From positions 28,150,152 through 28,214,151 of the forward strand of contig NC_133536.1 of the NCBI RefSeq assembly GCF_048544455.1: 64,000 bases of DNA, read 5' to 3'. The stretch is from Silene latifolia. Its lineage: Eukaryota > Streptophyta > Magnoliopsida > Caryophyllales > Caryophyllaceae. Below the pieces are notes generated by a model. It was not told where the DNA came from. It searched no databases and saw nothing but the letters and a program-made list of their open reading frames with translations. The position numbers and the translations under genes were made by a program. This document shows, piece after piece, positions 19,880 to 31,881 of this stretch (within the stretch, counting starts at the first letter, position 1; every line of letters begins with the position of its first letter).

Positions 19880-21107
19880 TAAGTGAATATATCAAAACCC
19901 AAAAACTGTAAAGTATGATACAACGGTTCCAAAACCAAAATTAACTAATGTAAATACAATGTTCGACATAACAGCGGAAGACTTCTAATAGACTCGTGGT
20001 GACACATCCCAGCTATCCCTTGCGCATCCAAATCATACCTGCTCAATAACTGCTCACCATCCCCGAATGGATCACCACAGTTTTTAAAACATTTAAACGA
20101 GGTTAGTACTGATTACACAAAACAATACAGCTGAAACAATATACAATCCAAACTAACCAACCAATCTCCTTCACAACTCCACACACCTGACTACACACTA
20201 AGTGTGTAGTCCTGCCAGAATACCCATAGCAACAAGTATTCCACACCGCCAGTGGGGGACCGCAGCCGTTCCCACCTAAGCCCCGCCCATCTCATCCAAG
20301 CAATAAAACCCAAGTTCCTAAATGTGCACATCCCTTCTCTGGCGGGTTCCACAGAAGGCTAATCAAGGGCGTGAAGCCACTCCCGCAAGTGACTCCACTC
20401 AGCCGAGGACGCACTTCGCAAACCACAGACAGTTATACAACCAACAATACAATCAAAAATCACCAAAACAAATACCGACATGATATACATTAACAACAAC
20501 AATCAATTATCACCAATGCCATGTAAACAATACTGAGTAGGGAAACCCTACCTGGAATAACAATCACTAGAGCGTCACAACAACTAATCAGTAATGTTCC
20601 TCTACGAATCCTCCTCCTATAACACATATGCATACAATTATCACCTAATCAATACAATCGTCCCAAAACCCCCAAATCTACCCAATTAGGGTTTTAAACA
20701 AACTTATGAAAACATTATAAAAATTATACAAGAAGCTTATCCTTGACACTACGATCACAACGGCGTAAAGAACAAGACAATCCGACGATCCTAGCCCTTG
20801 GGATTTGCCAATAACGCGATCAAAGCGAACTACGTAACTTCTTTTCTCTTGAAAGGTTTTAGAAAGCAAAAGTGATTAAAAATAATGACGGAAGCCTTTT
20901 ATATTAATCACGCGTTATTAACAAAACCCGGCTAGAATAACCCGTAAGACTCACTTACTCGATCGAGTAGGTGACTTACTCGATCGAGTGTCACACGTAC
21001 TCGATCGAGTACCCAACATGCAGAAACTGTTTTGCGTAAAAACATACTTACTCGACAGAGTGAGCCCCACTCGATAGAGTACCCATAGACATAGAGAACC
21101 GTAGTAT
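19880..21107 (-). repeat. LTR-like repeat, family unknown, carrying CGATCG palindromes
   Basis: A stretch without coding capacity, bounded on the right by a sharp change at 21107/21108. Read on the minus strand it starts TGTAATACTACGG and soon contains the palindrome cluster. Its composition resembles a long gypsy LTR or leader. I could not find a matching target repeat, so its left edge and class are uncertain. Confidence 0.45.
20960..21077. repeat. Phased CGATCG palindrome cluster 4
   Basis: Perfect ACTCGATCGAGT-type palindromes with cores at 20960, 20981 and 21002 (gaps 21 and 21). Decayed cores CGACAG at 21053 (gap 51) and CGATAG at 21072 follow. The arms TACTCGATCGAGTA match those of element A. 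Confidence 0.85.
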
Positions 21108-22612
21108 TACAATGTTGAAGTTAGTTGGCAGTTGAGCATTTACTGCCTCATATTTGCGATTGTTTTCCTTATAGAAGTCATCTCCCTGGAGGTACATTAG
21201 TTGCTCAGCTCCTCCAAATATTGGAGTCGCTTTTCAGCTTCAGTAGGACCTGGTGGAAGATTGACTTCTATTTGTCCAACAAAGGATGGAAGATTATCGT
21301 GTATGACCATGTCGGGAATGGCATCCTCTGTAGGAGGAAGTCTAGCTTCTACAGCGACAATACGGCCTTCAATATCATTAAGGCGAGCATAAGCTTTTGG
21401 TCTTGGCTTGTCTGGAGACGAATGAGTGCAGCTAGGATTTGATCATTGCCATTTACGGGCTGTTCGGATCGACCATTAACGCTTCCGTGACTAGTTCCCA
21501 CCATTTTGGAACCGAGGATAAGAAATCGACGATGAATCAAAACACGATCGACCATTTTCGCACTCTTACTCAAAAAAAGACTTGACTCGTGAAGTGGGTG
21601 TGTGACACTGTGTCAAGTGAGGTTTGAAAATGACAAAATTTGAAATGTTTGTCCTAGACAACTGTAGTGTAGTTTTAGGAGTGCTGACTCGAAGTGAGGT
21701 TTGAAATGGGTTTGAGGCCCGAATTTTGACTCGACATTTGGACAGAGTTTTGGCTTATTTTGCGCTATTTTAGGCCATTTTTTCGAAAATATTTACATTT
21801 TGAAAAGGATTTCATCTTACAAAATTTTGTCATGGTTTTGTTTACAAATGGTGATCACGTATATGATACAAACATATATATGGGCATTATAACGGTATGT
21901 TGAGTGCATTTAAAGGGTTTTGGCATAAAAAGGTGGGTTGCCATACCAAGCAATCAAACCATGGTCTGTGGAGAGTTCCGTGCCAAACATGAGTAATGTT
22001 GGTTCTTAGTCCATTCCCTCGAGTAGTGAAAGCGCTTGATACAAACATGAGTAAGCATTATGGTATGCTTGTCGCCAATCGCTATCCATCTTTAGGCCTA
22101 GATAAGAATTTGGACCGTCCAGACGGGATAATTGGTCGAGTGGGTTGGGTTAAGCCTAGGAAGGCCGAATGAAATGACCTAAGAAGGTCGAGTAATGAAA
22201 ACCGAGAACTGTCTCGTATAAACTATTCCCTAACCTTGTTCAAGTCCATGGGTAACACGTAAGTGTATCATCCCCAGCGGAGTCGCCAAACTGTGGACAT
22301 GGGCCACCCGTGCCGCGCGCACCCGCGCGTTGGTCTCGAGGCGGCGGCACTTCTCCCACAGAACCTTGGGTTTGTCCAAAGCACGTCATGGGTCGTTACC
22401 GATTTGTGAGGCATTGAAACCGGTGAAAGGTTGAATAAGCCTGCATTTGTGGAGTCGCCACCAATTTATTGTGGAAAAATTGGAAACCGTTCGAATACTT
22501 CGCGTCATATCAAGACACAAAGTAATGACATAAACACTAAGAACTCGTTACCCTTAGCCTCCTATGTCTAAAATGACTCTCGAAGATGCAAGGTTTAATT
22601 GATGATAGGCTA
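21108..22612 (-). mobile_element. Ogre/Tat-type gypsy fragment (LTR end, primer site, leader, start of gag)
   Basis: Read on the minus strand: LTR sequence to 22292 (ending CATGTCCACA), then the tRNA-Arg-type primer site TGGCGACTCCGCTGGGGA (22271-22288), a 0.7-kb leader, and the start of a gag-like frame near 21.5 kb (MVGTSHGSVNGRSEQPVNG). The gag-like reading continues to about 21.15 kb. The primer site and leader layout are those of Ogre/Tat elements. It is a broken fragment cut by neighbours on both sides. Confidence 0.75.
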
Positions 22613-22865
22613 TCGCACACTTATGCAAAGATAATATTTATACCCTAGGTAACAAATTAATGTAGTACTTAGGGGTCAAACTCATTTTGATGTGAAAGGA
22701 CAATTTTGTGAATAAACACTCAACTATCCTCGACTTATAATAACGTGCTCGTAATCTAATATGGTAATCAATCAAAACTAGTAAAAGCCAAAACAATCAA
22801 ATGCAAGCATGATAAAGAAGCCAAATGGGTAGGAAGAAGGCAATATGTAATGGGCAAGAAAGGGG

Positions 22866-24140
22866 TGTTGGAATATGTGTCCTTCGACAATAATGCAATC
22901 ACAACTGTTGATCATGATGATCACATGTTTAAGTCTCATTTTAAAGAATACAATTGGGAAGTAATATTTTACTGTCAACTGGTCCACACATATCGGTAAT
23001 GATTGGCTGACTAGAGTTTGACATTACTGTCGTGAGACGGTGGTGATCAGTTGATCCCCTTAGGTCATACCTAAAGGGTAACACTCTTAATTGATCATTT
23101 AATTGATCGTATGACGATACGGGTTAATTAAATTACTTAAAATTGACGGACGATTTTGGAAGTAATATAAAAGTGTCTCATTGTAATTTGATTAAATAAG
23201 ATACGGTCTAAGTAATCGAATTGTTTTATTACTTAGATGAAATTATTATTTAAGGAAACAATTGCATTTGAATGAATAAATTATTATAAATACAAGATGT
23301 TGTGATTTATAATTGGTAAAATATTTTGGTACAAGTAATTATGAATTACTAAGTCGATTTTGTATATGACGCATTTTTTATTAATGCGTTGATTTTTCAT
23401 ATGTTAAAAATACATAACAATTTTTATGTGACATGTTACATGTGACAAATTGACAAAATAATGTGTAAAATGGATTTTCCATTTTACACTAAAAGGACCG
23501 AAATAATGGGGAGTATTATGTATATATTATGTTAATTATGTTAGTGGTAAACATAATCATATTAGCCTAATACTAGCCTTGCATACCTACTTGATCTTGT
23601 GAAGACAACCTTGTGCATGCATTGGCCATTCCCTCCCCCCTTCTACCCGGTTTTATGAGTGGAAAAGCCATGAGTTTTTCCCTCTAATTTTACTATATAC
23701 ATTATATCAAATGTAAAAGGATTATTCATTCATTACAACATCTAAAAATAAGAGTTTTTAGTGAGATAAAATCTTCCTCCTTCTCCCTTTCTCTTAACCG
23801 AAATTATTGAGAGAACAAAATAATTTTTGGTCAATTTTATACAAAATTAATATTTGTTCTAGTAATAATAATATTAATTTTATTAAGTTGTTACTTTGGG
23901 TATTAATCCTTGGGAGGGATTCTCTACTTGAATCCTTGTTTATCCATTTAAGGAACCTCAAGAACAAGTGAGTAGGAGAACTCACTTGTGCCCATAAAAT
24001 CCGAAATCTTCAATGTAAGGGTTGATGATTTCTTCCTTTATAATATTGTTTGCATGCATAAGATCAATGTTTAATTTTATGACTAAATTAAATCAACACA
24101 TATATGAATATGTTTAGTAATGAGATATAGATTTCTAACA
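22866..24140 (+). repeat. 5' LTR of copia C
   Basis: 1275 bp, TGTTGG...CTAACA. It pairs with 39104-40376. Confidence 0.92.
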
Positions 24141-25580
24141 AGCGGTATCAAGAGCCTTGGTTGTTTGCATGCAAATCGGTTATAGTTTTTCCGAGTTATA
24201 CGATTAACATATAAAACTTGTAAATTTGTGTTATTATGATATATCACGAAATAAATTTTGCATGTTAAAGTTTATGGTCCTAAAATGTATTTAGGATATT
24301 TTGGTTAATTTATGGATTTTTATTGTTCATTTTATATAATAATGGCATTAAAAGTGTGATTTTATGATTAAAATGTCATTTTCGGACTAAAATTAGCTAA
24401 ACTTCTAATTTTCCAATGATTTTTGGATATGTTATCACATGTTTTATTTTTAGATTACCTGTATTTGTTCAGATTTTTTGGAGTTTTTATGCTCGAAATA
24501 TGGATTTTTCATGATAAAAATCAAATTTAGATGAAAAATAGGTTAATATGAGATAAATTTCGAATCTGGTCATAGAAATTTAGTATGTTGTCACATGAAA
24601 TTTTACAAGATGTGTGTAAAAGAATATGCTATATTGAAGTCTTTATGCATGATTTATGAATTTTTAATGAAAAATAGCATAAATAGTGACTTAATTAGTA
24701 AATAATTGCTAAAACATACCTCATGACTAAGGAAAAACGTCACATGTTGCATTTTAATTATCTTTTTCAGATCTGAAATTGAAAAGTTGATGAATATATT
24801 TTTCTCATGTTTTTATGATTATAATTGATAAATCTGATAAACCGCAACATAGTTTTTCCGATAAATTTTCGAAATTTTAACCTAAGTATTTTGAACATTA
24901 TGAGTGTCATGGTTTTTTTTCCAGAATGTTCATGAGTTTAAAGTTCAAATTTCAAATTTATTTGAAATTTTTGTGATTTATTTGAAGTTTATAGCTTTTT
25001 ATTGTAATTTTGAGTCCATTACTGAACAATTTTTTAAGAAATATAAGTTAATTATAGTCAAATAGTTAGTGGAGACTAATTTTGTGTCCTAAGTTGGTTA
25101 GGGTAATTAACTTTTGCATAAATTTGATTTTATGTAATTTATTGTGATTTTAAAAGGTTGAATCACACAAATCCGTAAAAACCGTTTAATATATGATATA
25201 GGCTCCTTAAAGGCAATTTAGCATAAAATTCGGCATGTTCATACATATTATAATGCTGCATTTTATTTATGATTGTCATAATTTTATTTTATGTAATTTT
25301 GAATTATGTAATTTTTACTTAGTATGGCCTTAGTTTTTAATTGGTATTACCCGAAATGTATGGGAATATCGATTCGGTTGTAATTTTTGTGATCTCGTAT
25401 AACCGTTTTGTAATTTAATAGATTTATTTTATTTTAATTACAAATGTATAATAGGAATTTATGTAATTTGTTATGTAATTTTATTATTCCGGAGTTCCTT
25501 GAAGACGGTGTCACTCAAGAAGGCGATACATAAAGACGGTGTTACCTCGAGATGCGTGCCATAACCGAAGTTCAAGGGAC
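24141..25580 (+). other. Leader of copia C (first part)
   Basis: An AT-rich non-coding leader starting at the primer site. It is homologous to the minus-strand leader of copia D (about 59.2-60.5 kb), which shows where the uninterrupted leader continues after the Ogre insertion (34307 onward). No gene is seen. Confidence 0.8.
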
Positions 25581-25585
25581 CAATG

Positions 25586-26685
25586 TGTAGATACCTCATT
25601 TCTGCACCTCCCGCAAACCACCCGGTGATGATTGGGCCTCATATTTGGTACGCGGAACGATATGTGACAGTTCGTAAGTTTATCGTCAAGTGATTGCTCA
25701 AACATTAATGTCTACCTCATAAATGTCATCTACACGCCGATACGGTCGTTTTGACAGTAATTAGAGTACATTTGGAGTCCGGGCCTAAAACCGTCTTCAT
25801 TTTCTGATAACCGTTAAATCCCGAGTCAGAAAGTTCTGGAATGTTCCGGATATTTCTATTCCATATTTTAATAAATATTTCACAATCTTTAATATTTGGT
25901 AAACAATTTCGCGTAATATTCATACAAAATATTAAGGAAAACCAAATTATTTCGTTATTCCATAACTTAAACACGGAATTCTTTCTTCCGCAGGAGGAAA
26001 ACACTTGGGAATAGACGCAGCAGGTGCTGCGCCTCTTCCAAGAGACGCAGTGTCTGCTGCGCCTCTTCCCAGGTCCTTCTCTGCGTAGTTTTCGTATCTT
26101 TTTCATATCTTTCCGAGATTCACTTCAAAAGTCTCTCCGAAAACCCTATTCTTTCACGTGATTAGTATAAATAGGAGCCTTCGCTCCTCATATTTCTCAC
26201 GCGAGTGTCCGCCCTTCTCTTCTCCCTTTGCATTCTAGACCTTTGTTCTTACTTTTTGGCGTCTACGTGCTTGAACATTCGACCACGTAAGCTCGGATCC
26301 TTCTGAGTACCAGCCTCGTTTGCATGACCGACCAATTTGACCAACTCCACAATCAATCAACTTAATTAACTTAATCGTTTTCCTCTTACGAGGGCACTTT
26401 CTTTACATTCGCGTCGAGCATCACTAATCGATAACTTAGTTCATCTCGTTTCGTCAACATGTAAGTCTGAGGGTGTATAATCTCTCTTTTATTATTGTAT
26501 TTTATTTTATTGTAATCATATGGTAAGGTTTATGTCGAAAATATCATTAAAACCGATTTCAAAACCGTGCTTTACAACCACTTTTTACGGATTTCCAGAA
26601 GACAAACCGTCGAGAAAGGACGCAGCAACTGCTGCGCCTCTTCGAAGGAGCGCAGCACCTGCTGCGCCTCTTCGTGAGGTTGCAC
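25586..26685 (+). repeat. Ogre element 5' LTR (partial)
   Basis: Aligns with 31882 to about 32978 of the 3' LTR. It contains two palindrome pairs: CGCAG starts at 26016 and 26046, and at 26621 and 26651, each pair exactly 30 bp apart. Confidence 0.85.
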
Positions 26686-29600
26686 GTGTGAATCATGTCT
26701 CATTGGTATGATGACTCGAATTTCCTTCAAAGGTGTTGGAATGCGCGCTGCTGACCTATTAGGACTCATACACACGGATGTGTGTGGACCTATATCAATC
26801 ACCGCACGAGAAGGCTATAGGTATTTCATCACTTTCACGGACGATTTAAGTAGATATGGCTATGTCTACTTGATGAAGCATAAAAGTGAGTCCTTTGAGA
26901 AATTCAAAGAATACCGAGAATCGGGTACAACCAATCGGGTAGAAAGATTAAAACACTACGATCAGACCGTGGTGGCGAGTATCTTTCACACGAGTTTGAT
27001 CAACACCTTAAGGATCGTGGGATTGTCTTACGATTAACTCCACCGAACACCTCGGTTGAATGGTGTGTTCGAACGGAGAAATCGAACACTACTTGATATG
27101 GTTCGATCCATGATGAGTCACACCGTATTGCCGATTCATTGTGGGGTTATGCTCTTAACACCGCTCTAATACTTAATCAAGTCCGTCTAAAGTCATGTTG
27201 ACAAGACTCCATATGAACTATGGAAGGGAATGGTCCCTAACTTGTCCTTTATACGGGTTTGGGGTTGCGAGGCTTATGTCAAGTGGAGACACGAGGATAA
27301 GGTCGGCCCGCGATTGGTCAAGACATACTTTATAGGTTATCCTAAAGGAATATTTGGTCATTACTTCTATTCGCCGACCGAACAAATTGTATTTGTTGCG
27401 GCTAGTGCGACGTTCTTAGAGAAGGAGTTTCTCGAGAACGCGAGGAGTAATAGAACCTTCGAACTGTCGGAGATTTCAGAACCAAATGCCGAGCAACCAT
27501 TGGAGGAACCAGTTCCTTCAATCCCGGCTGCGGTTAGTATTCCTGAGGAACCTAGGAGGTCGGGAAGAGTCTCTATTCCTCCGGACAGATACATTGGTAT
27601 GGTCGAGAAACATGACATAGATGACACTCTACTCTTAACGAGTAGTGAACCCGCAACCTATAAAGGTGCCATGACTAGTTCCGACTCAAAGCTATGGCTT
27701 GAAGCCATGCAATCCGAGATGGACTCCATGTATGAGAACAACGTATGGGATCTTGTTGACTTACCTGCTAAGGTTCGTCCCCTTCAATGCAAATGGCTTT
27801 ACAAGATAAAGCATTATGTGGAAGGTCAACAAGATATCTATAAAGCACGACTAGTTGCTAAAGGTTTCACCCAAGTGCCAGGTTTGCACTACGATGAAAT
27901 TTTTGCACCCGTAGTCATGCTGTGTTCCATTCGGATTATCTTAGCGATTGCCGCTTTTCATGACTATGAAATTTGGCAGATGGATGTGAAAACCGCTTTC
28001 TTAAACGGTTATTTGGAGGAAGAGTTGTACATAGTACAACCCGAAGGTTTCATCGATCCTGAACACCCTAAGAAAGTGTGCAAGCTTAAGCGTTCCATTT
28101 ATGGACTTAAGCAAGCTTCTCGGAGTTGGAATCATCGTTTCGACCAGGTGATAAAAGAGAATGGATTTACTCGATCGGTCGAGGAACCATGTCTATATAT
28201 CAAGTCGAGTGGGAGCAAGATTGTCTTCCTAATATTGTATGTTGATGACATACTCCTGATTGGGAATGACATACCTCTCTTAACTTCGGTAAAAGTATGG
28301 TTGAAGAACCATTTCCAGATGAAAGATCTGGGTGAGGCACAAAGAATTTTGGGCATCCGTATCTATCGAGATAGATCACGTCGGATGTTATCTCTCGATC
28401 GAGTCTTATATTGACAAGATTCTAGAGAGATTCAGCATGACTAACTCCAAAAAGGGGTTTCTTCCTATGGCTCCAGGGGTGCATTTGAGCAAGTCTCAGG
28501 CACCAGAGACATCGGAAGAAAAAGAGCGCATGACCCGGATTCCTTATGCTTCGGCTATAGGATCAATCATGTATGCCATGATATGCACACGTCCAGACGT
28601 GGCATATGCATTGAGTATGACGATTCGATTCCAACAGCATCCAGGTGAATCACATTGGATGGCTGTCAAGAACATTCTTAAGTACCTACGGAGGACTAAG
28701 GATTGAGCATTGACTTATGGAAGCGAGCAAAAGCTATGCGCAACCGGTTACGCAGATGCTAGCTTCCAAACAGATCGAGATGACTCGAAATCTCAGTCTG
28801 GATTCGTTTTTACTCTTAATGGCGCTGCAGTCAGCTGGAAGAGTTCCAAACAAAGTGTTACAGCAGATTCTACGACTGAGTCCGAGTACTATGCCGCGTC
28901 TGAAGCTGCAAAGGAAGCGATATGGATGCGTCAATTCTTACAAGAACTATCTGGAGTGCCTAGTTTGAATGACCCGATCACCATCTATTGCGACAATAGA
29001 GGTGCCATCTTCCAGGCTAAGGAGCCTAAGTCTAGCAACAAGTCTAGACATGTACAACGGAAAGCTCATCTAATCCGAGATTACATGGAGCAAAAGGAGG
29101 TAGTGATAGAAAAGATTGCTATAGATGATAATATAGCAGATCCTCTCACTAAACCATTACGACAAGATAAGCATGAAGGGCATGTTAATTCCATGGGAAT
29201 TAAACGTGATCCTGAGTTGTAGTACTTTTATTATGGATTAGATTCATTTTCTCGTGTACTCTATACGACATCATCGTTTTGATATTTATATATTTTGTTT
29301 TTCATGTGGAGTTGTACGACTATTTTGAACACCACAAAGTGAACTGAACAAACATTATATTTTGGTCCTTAATTGCCCACGTGAGCTGATAACTCTGGCA
29401 ATTATTTTGTGACGTTGGTTGATGGTGGGTTCAACGAGCCATAAGTCAAACGGTTGACTGACCAATCACAGAGGCGAGTTATACGGATATCTCGTAGGAC
29501 ACAATTGTGACAACGACGTGGAGTCCTAAATGTTTTATAACATTCGGTGCCAGGTCGTGGATAGGACCTCCATGGTGATCCTAAGAGTCGATTCTTTTGA

Positions 29601-29968
29601 CTATCGACTGTCTCTTGAGATTAAGGAAGATTTTGGGTGACTTTGGTTTCTTTCTCACGGTCATCCGTAACAGGGGGCCAAGTAGATTTTTTTCTGGGTC
29701 ATTTCATGCTGTGCTTAGATCGGCAGGAGTCGAGTTGAAGGAAATATTCAGCCTTTATCGGTACTCGATATTTCTCGGGGCCACTCGAGGAGTCAGAATC
29801 GAAATGCATGGCCATGCTCGAATACGAATTCGTTTTATCAGATAAGTTACTCTCTAGTCGGGGAAACCACTCTTGATACAGATCGATTGTAAAATACGAC
29901 CTTTGCGGATACGGATCTGCAAATTGTTTTACATTGAGTGGGAGAAATTTTAAATGGATATGAGAATC

Positions 29969-30115
29969 GGTTATCGCACATACACTTGTACGGACAAGTG
30001 GTAGTTTGTTGGAGCTGGTGTCCTCCAGTTAGTGCGGATAACGTTATTGCACATACACTTGTACGGACAAGTGGGCGCTTGTCGGGGCTGGTGTCCTCCA
30101 CAGCTAGTGCAATGA
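29969..30115 (+). repeat. Tandem duplication of the polypurine tract/LTR head in the copia fragment
   Basis: The block running from GCACATACACTTGTACGG through GCTGGTGTCCTCCA occurs twice with a 73-bp period. It duplicates the end of the internal region together with the first bases of the LTR. Confidence 0.85.
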
Positions 30116-30473
30116 CATATAAATCTCTAAAAGGATCAAAGGGTATACTTTTGTATTATTATCAGTTGGTCCACGTTTATCAATAACGGTTGGCTTGCTA
30201 GATAAGTTTGACGTTATTGTCATACAGATGGCGGTGATCAACTGGTCCCTAAAAGTCACACCTATAGGATACGTTTGAGAGATGTGACGGTATGAAAATA
30301 CAGTCATGTTGATGCCTTATATGACTAAGCAGTTAGTCGGAGTTATTGACTAATAATTAGTCAAACGCGATGTTGAGATAATTATTTAATACGGATTAAA
30401 TAATACTGGCTAAGGTGAATTAAGCGGTTAATTCGTAAATTGAATATAAACGATTATATTTAATTAATGTATA

Positions 30474-31064
30474 CTAGTTGAGATCCCGTGCTAAAGCACG
30501 GCATTTGTGAGAGACATTAGAGAATTTAACAATTATTTAATTATATTTAACTTATTTTTACTCCATTTGAAATTTTAGTATAGAATAAACTTAATATTAG
30601 TAATGTTTTGTATTAAGAGATAGAAAAAAAGAAGGTTCAACACTGTTACTCTATATAAAACTGTTGAAACTATTTTGTGTGTATATGTGTTGTAATAAAT
30701 ATACTTATGTATATATTAAATAAAAATAAATAAAAAAATTAACCAAAATTTAAATGCTCGCGTTGTATAGAGTAGAAATAGATATTAAATTAAAGCGTGA
30801 GAAAAATATATATTATTGGCAATTTTTTCGTTTTAGAAGTAAAAAAGAATATATGATTGCTCTTATCTTGTAGTAGGTTAGTTGTTGTATGTAATTAATT
30901 AGTATTGGCCAGTTGTAGGTATATAAATATGTAAATGAAATAGAATTATATGGAATTAAGTAGTTTGGCCCAATTGTAAATAGAATATAATGAAGCCCAA
31001 ATATGAAATATTCATTTAGGCGGGAAAATATTAGATTTTTCTTATTCTTTTAGTTTAGTGGAGA
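30474..31064 (-). mobile_element. Non-autonomous Helitron
   Basis: Read on the minus strand it starts TCTCCACTAAAC after an A and ends with CTAG before a T. Just before the end is the hairpin CCGTGC-TTTA-GCACGG, 8 bp from the CTAG. These are the Helitron hallmarks: TC start, hairpin plus CTRR end, insertion between A and T, no target repeat. It is 591 bp without Rep/helicase sequence and lies inside the LTR of the copia fragment. Confidence 0.75.
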
Positions 31065-31881
31065 TTAAATTGATTAATTATACAATATTGTCATTATCGG
31101 ACAAATATTAATATGTCGACTAATTCATGTTACTAGTCGATATTTTAATAACCGATAACGGATGACGATTTATAATTAAAACCCGTCATATACATTTAGC
31201 GATACGAGTCGGACCATGAGTTAAATAAGGAGAAAGTGGAAAGCCCACTCCCTCCCCTAAGCAAACTCACGGCCGAATGAACAAAAGGAGAGCTTCTCTC
31301 CTTTTGACCTAAGGATTTTGTCATTTGCACAAAAATTAGGGTTTTGGAGGCATTCTCTCTGAAATTCTAGATCTCACATCAGAAAACTCACAAAAACTCT
31401 CTCAATATTGCAAGCAATTAGAGAGTAATTTCTAGCACAAGGGGCATAGTCTCAGACGATCTTGGGTGCAACGATTAGGAGGAAATCTACGTTGATTTCT
31501 GCTCTTAGGCCGTTTTATACATAGGACCCGAGGTTGATTCTTATTTTTCCATCGTTTCTCTTGTTTTCGTTTATGACAATTAATCACATGTTAATTTGCG
31601 TTATAGTCCTTAATTTTAAGGGGTTTTTTACGAATATTATCCCACAGTTTCACCCAGGGGTATCTCAGGTATGGTTTCTTCTTATGGCTTGCGAGCTTCC
31701 TTACGTAGTCTAATGGACTTTAAATGACCCTCCCCGATAGTCAACAGACTCTAAAATGTTCCCGACGATAGGTCCTTGGCTCAGACCCCTTGAGCCGCGT
31801 CGCGTCACCATAGTCGTCAATTGACCTGATGGCTATACTTAGACTTTCGCCTTCTCCAAGCCTCAGTCAAAGTGGGGGCTC

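Larger units (their letters stand above)
26686..31630 (+). mobile_element. Copia fragment (integrase, RT, RNase H, 3' LTR), fourth layer
   Basis: Begins abruptly in the integrase zinc region (CESCL) inside the Ogre LTR. Then come the integrase core (LLGLIHTDVCGP, about 26.7-27.3 kb), RT (QMDVKTAFLNG, YVDDILLIGND, about 27.7-28.4 kb) and RNase H ([11 protein letters not shown], about 28.5-29.2 kb). A 0.8-kb non-coding tail and an LTR from about 30007 to near 31.6 kb follow. It is related to copia D. Broken, several breaks; only one LTR is present. Confidence 0.85.

Noticed and set aside
19950-21107. Solo LTR with TGTAA...TTACA ends
   Set aside because: The flanking 5-bp sequences (ACTAA and ATGTT) do not match, so I left the left border open.
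25726-26106. Open frames in the Ogre LTRs (also near 32.0-32.5 and 32.8-33.1 kb)
   Set aside because: The frames occur within LTR sequence, show no known domain and follow the CGCAGCA palindromes.
28396-28405. Isolated CTCGATCGAG inside the copia RT/RNase H region
   Set aside because: One copy in coding sequence with no phased neighbour, so I did not add it to the palindrome system.
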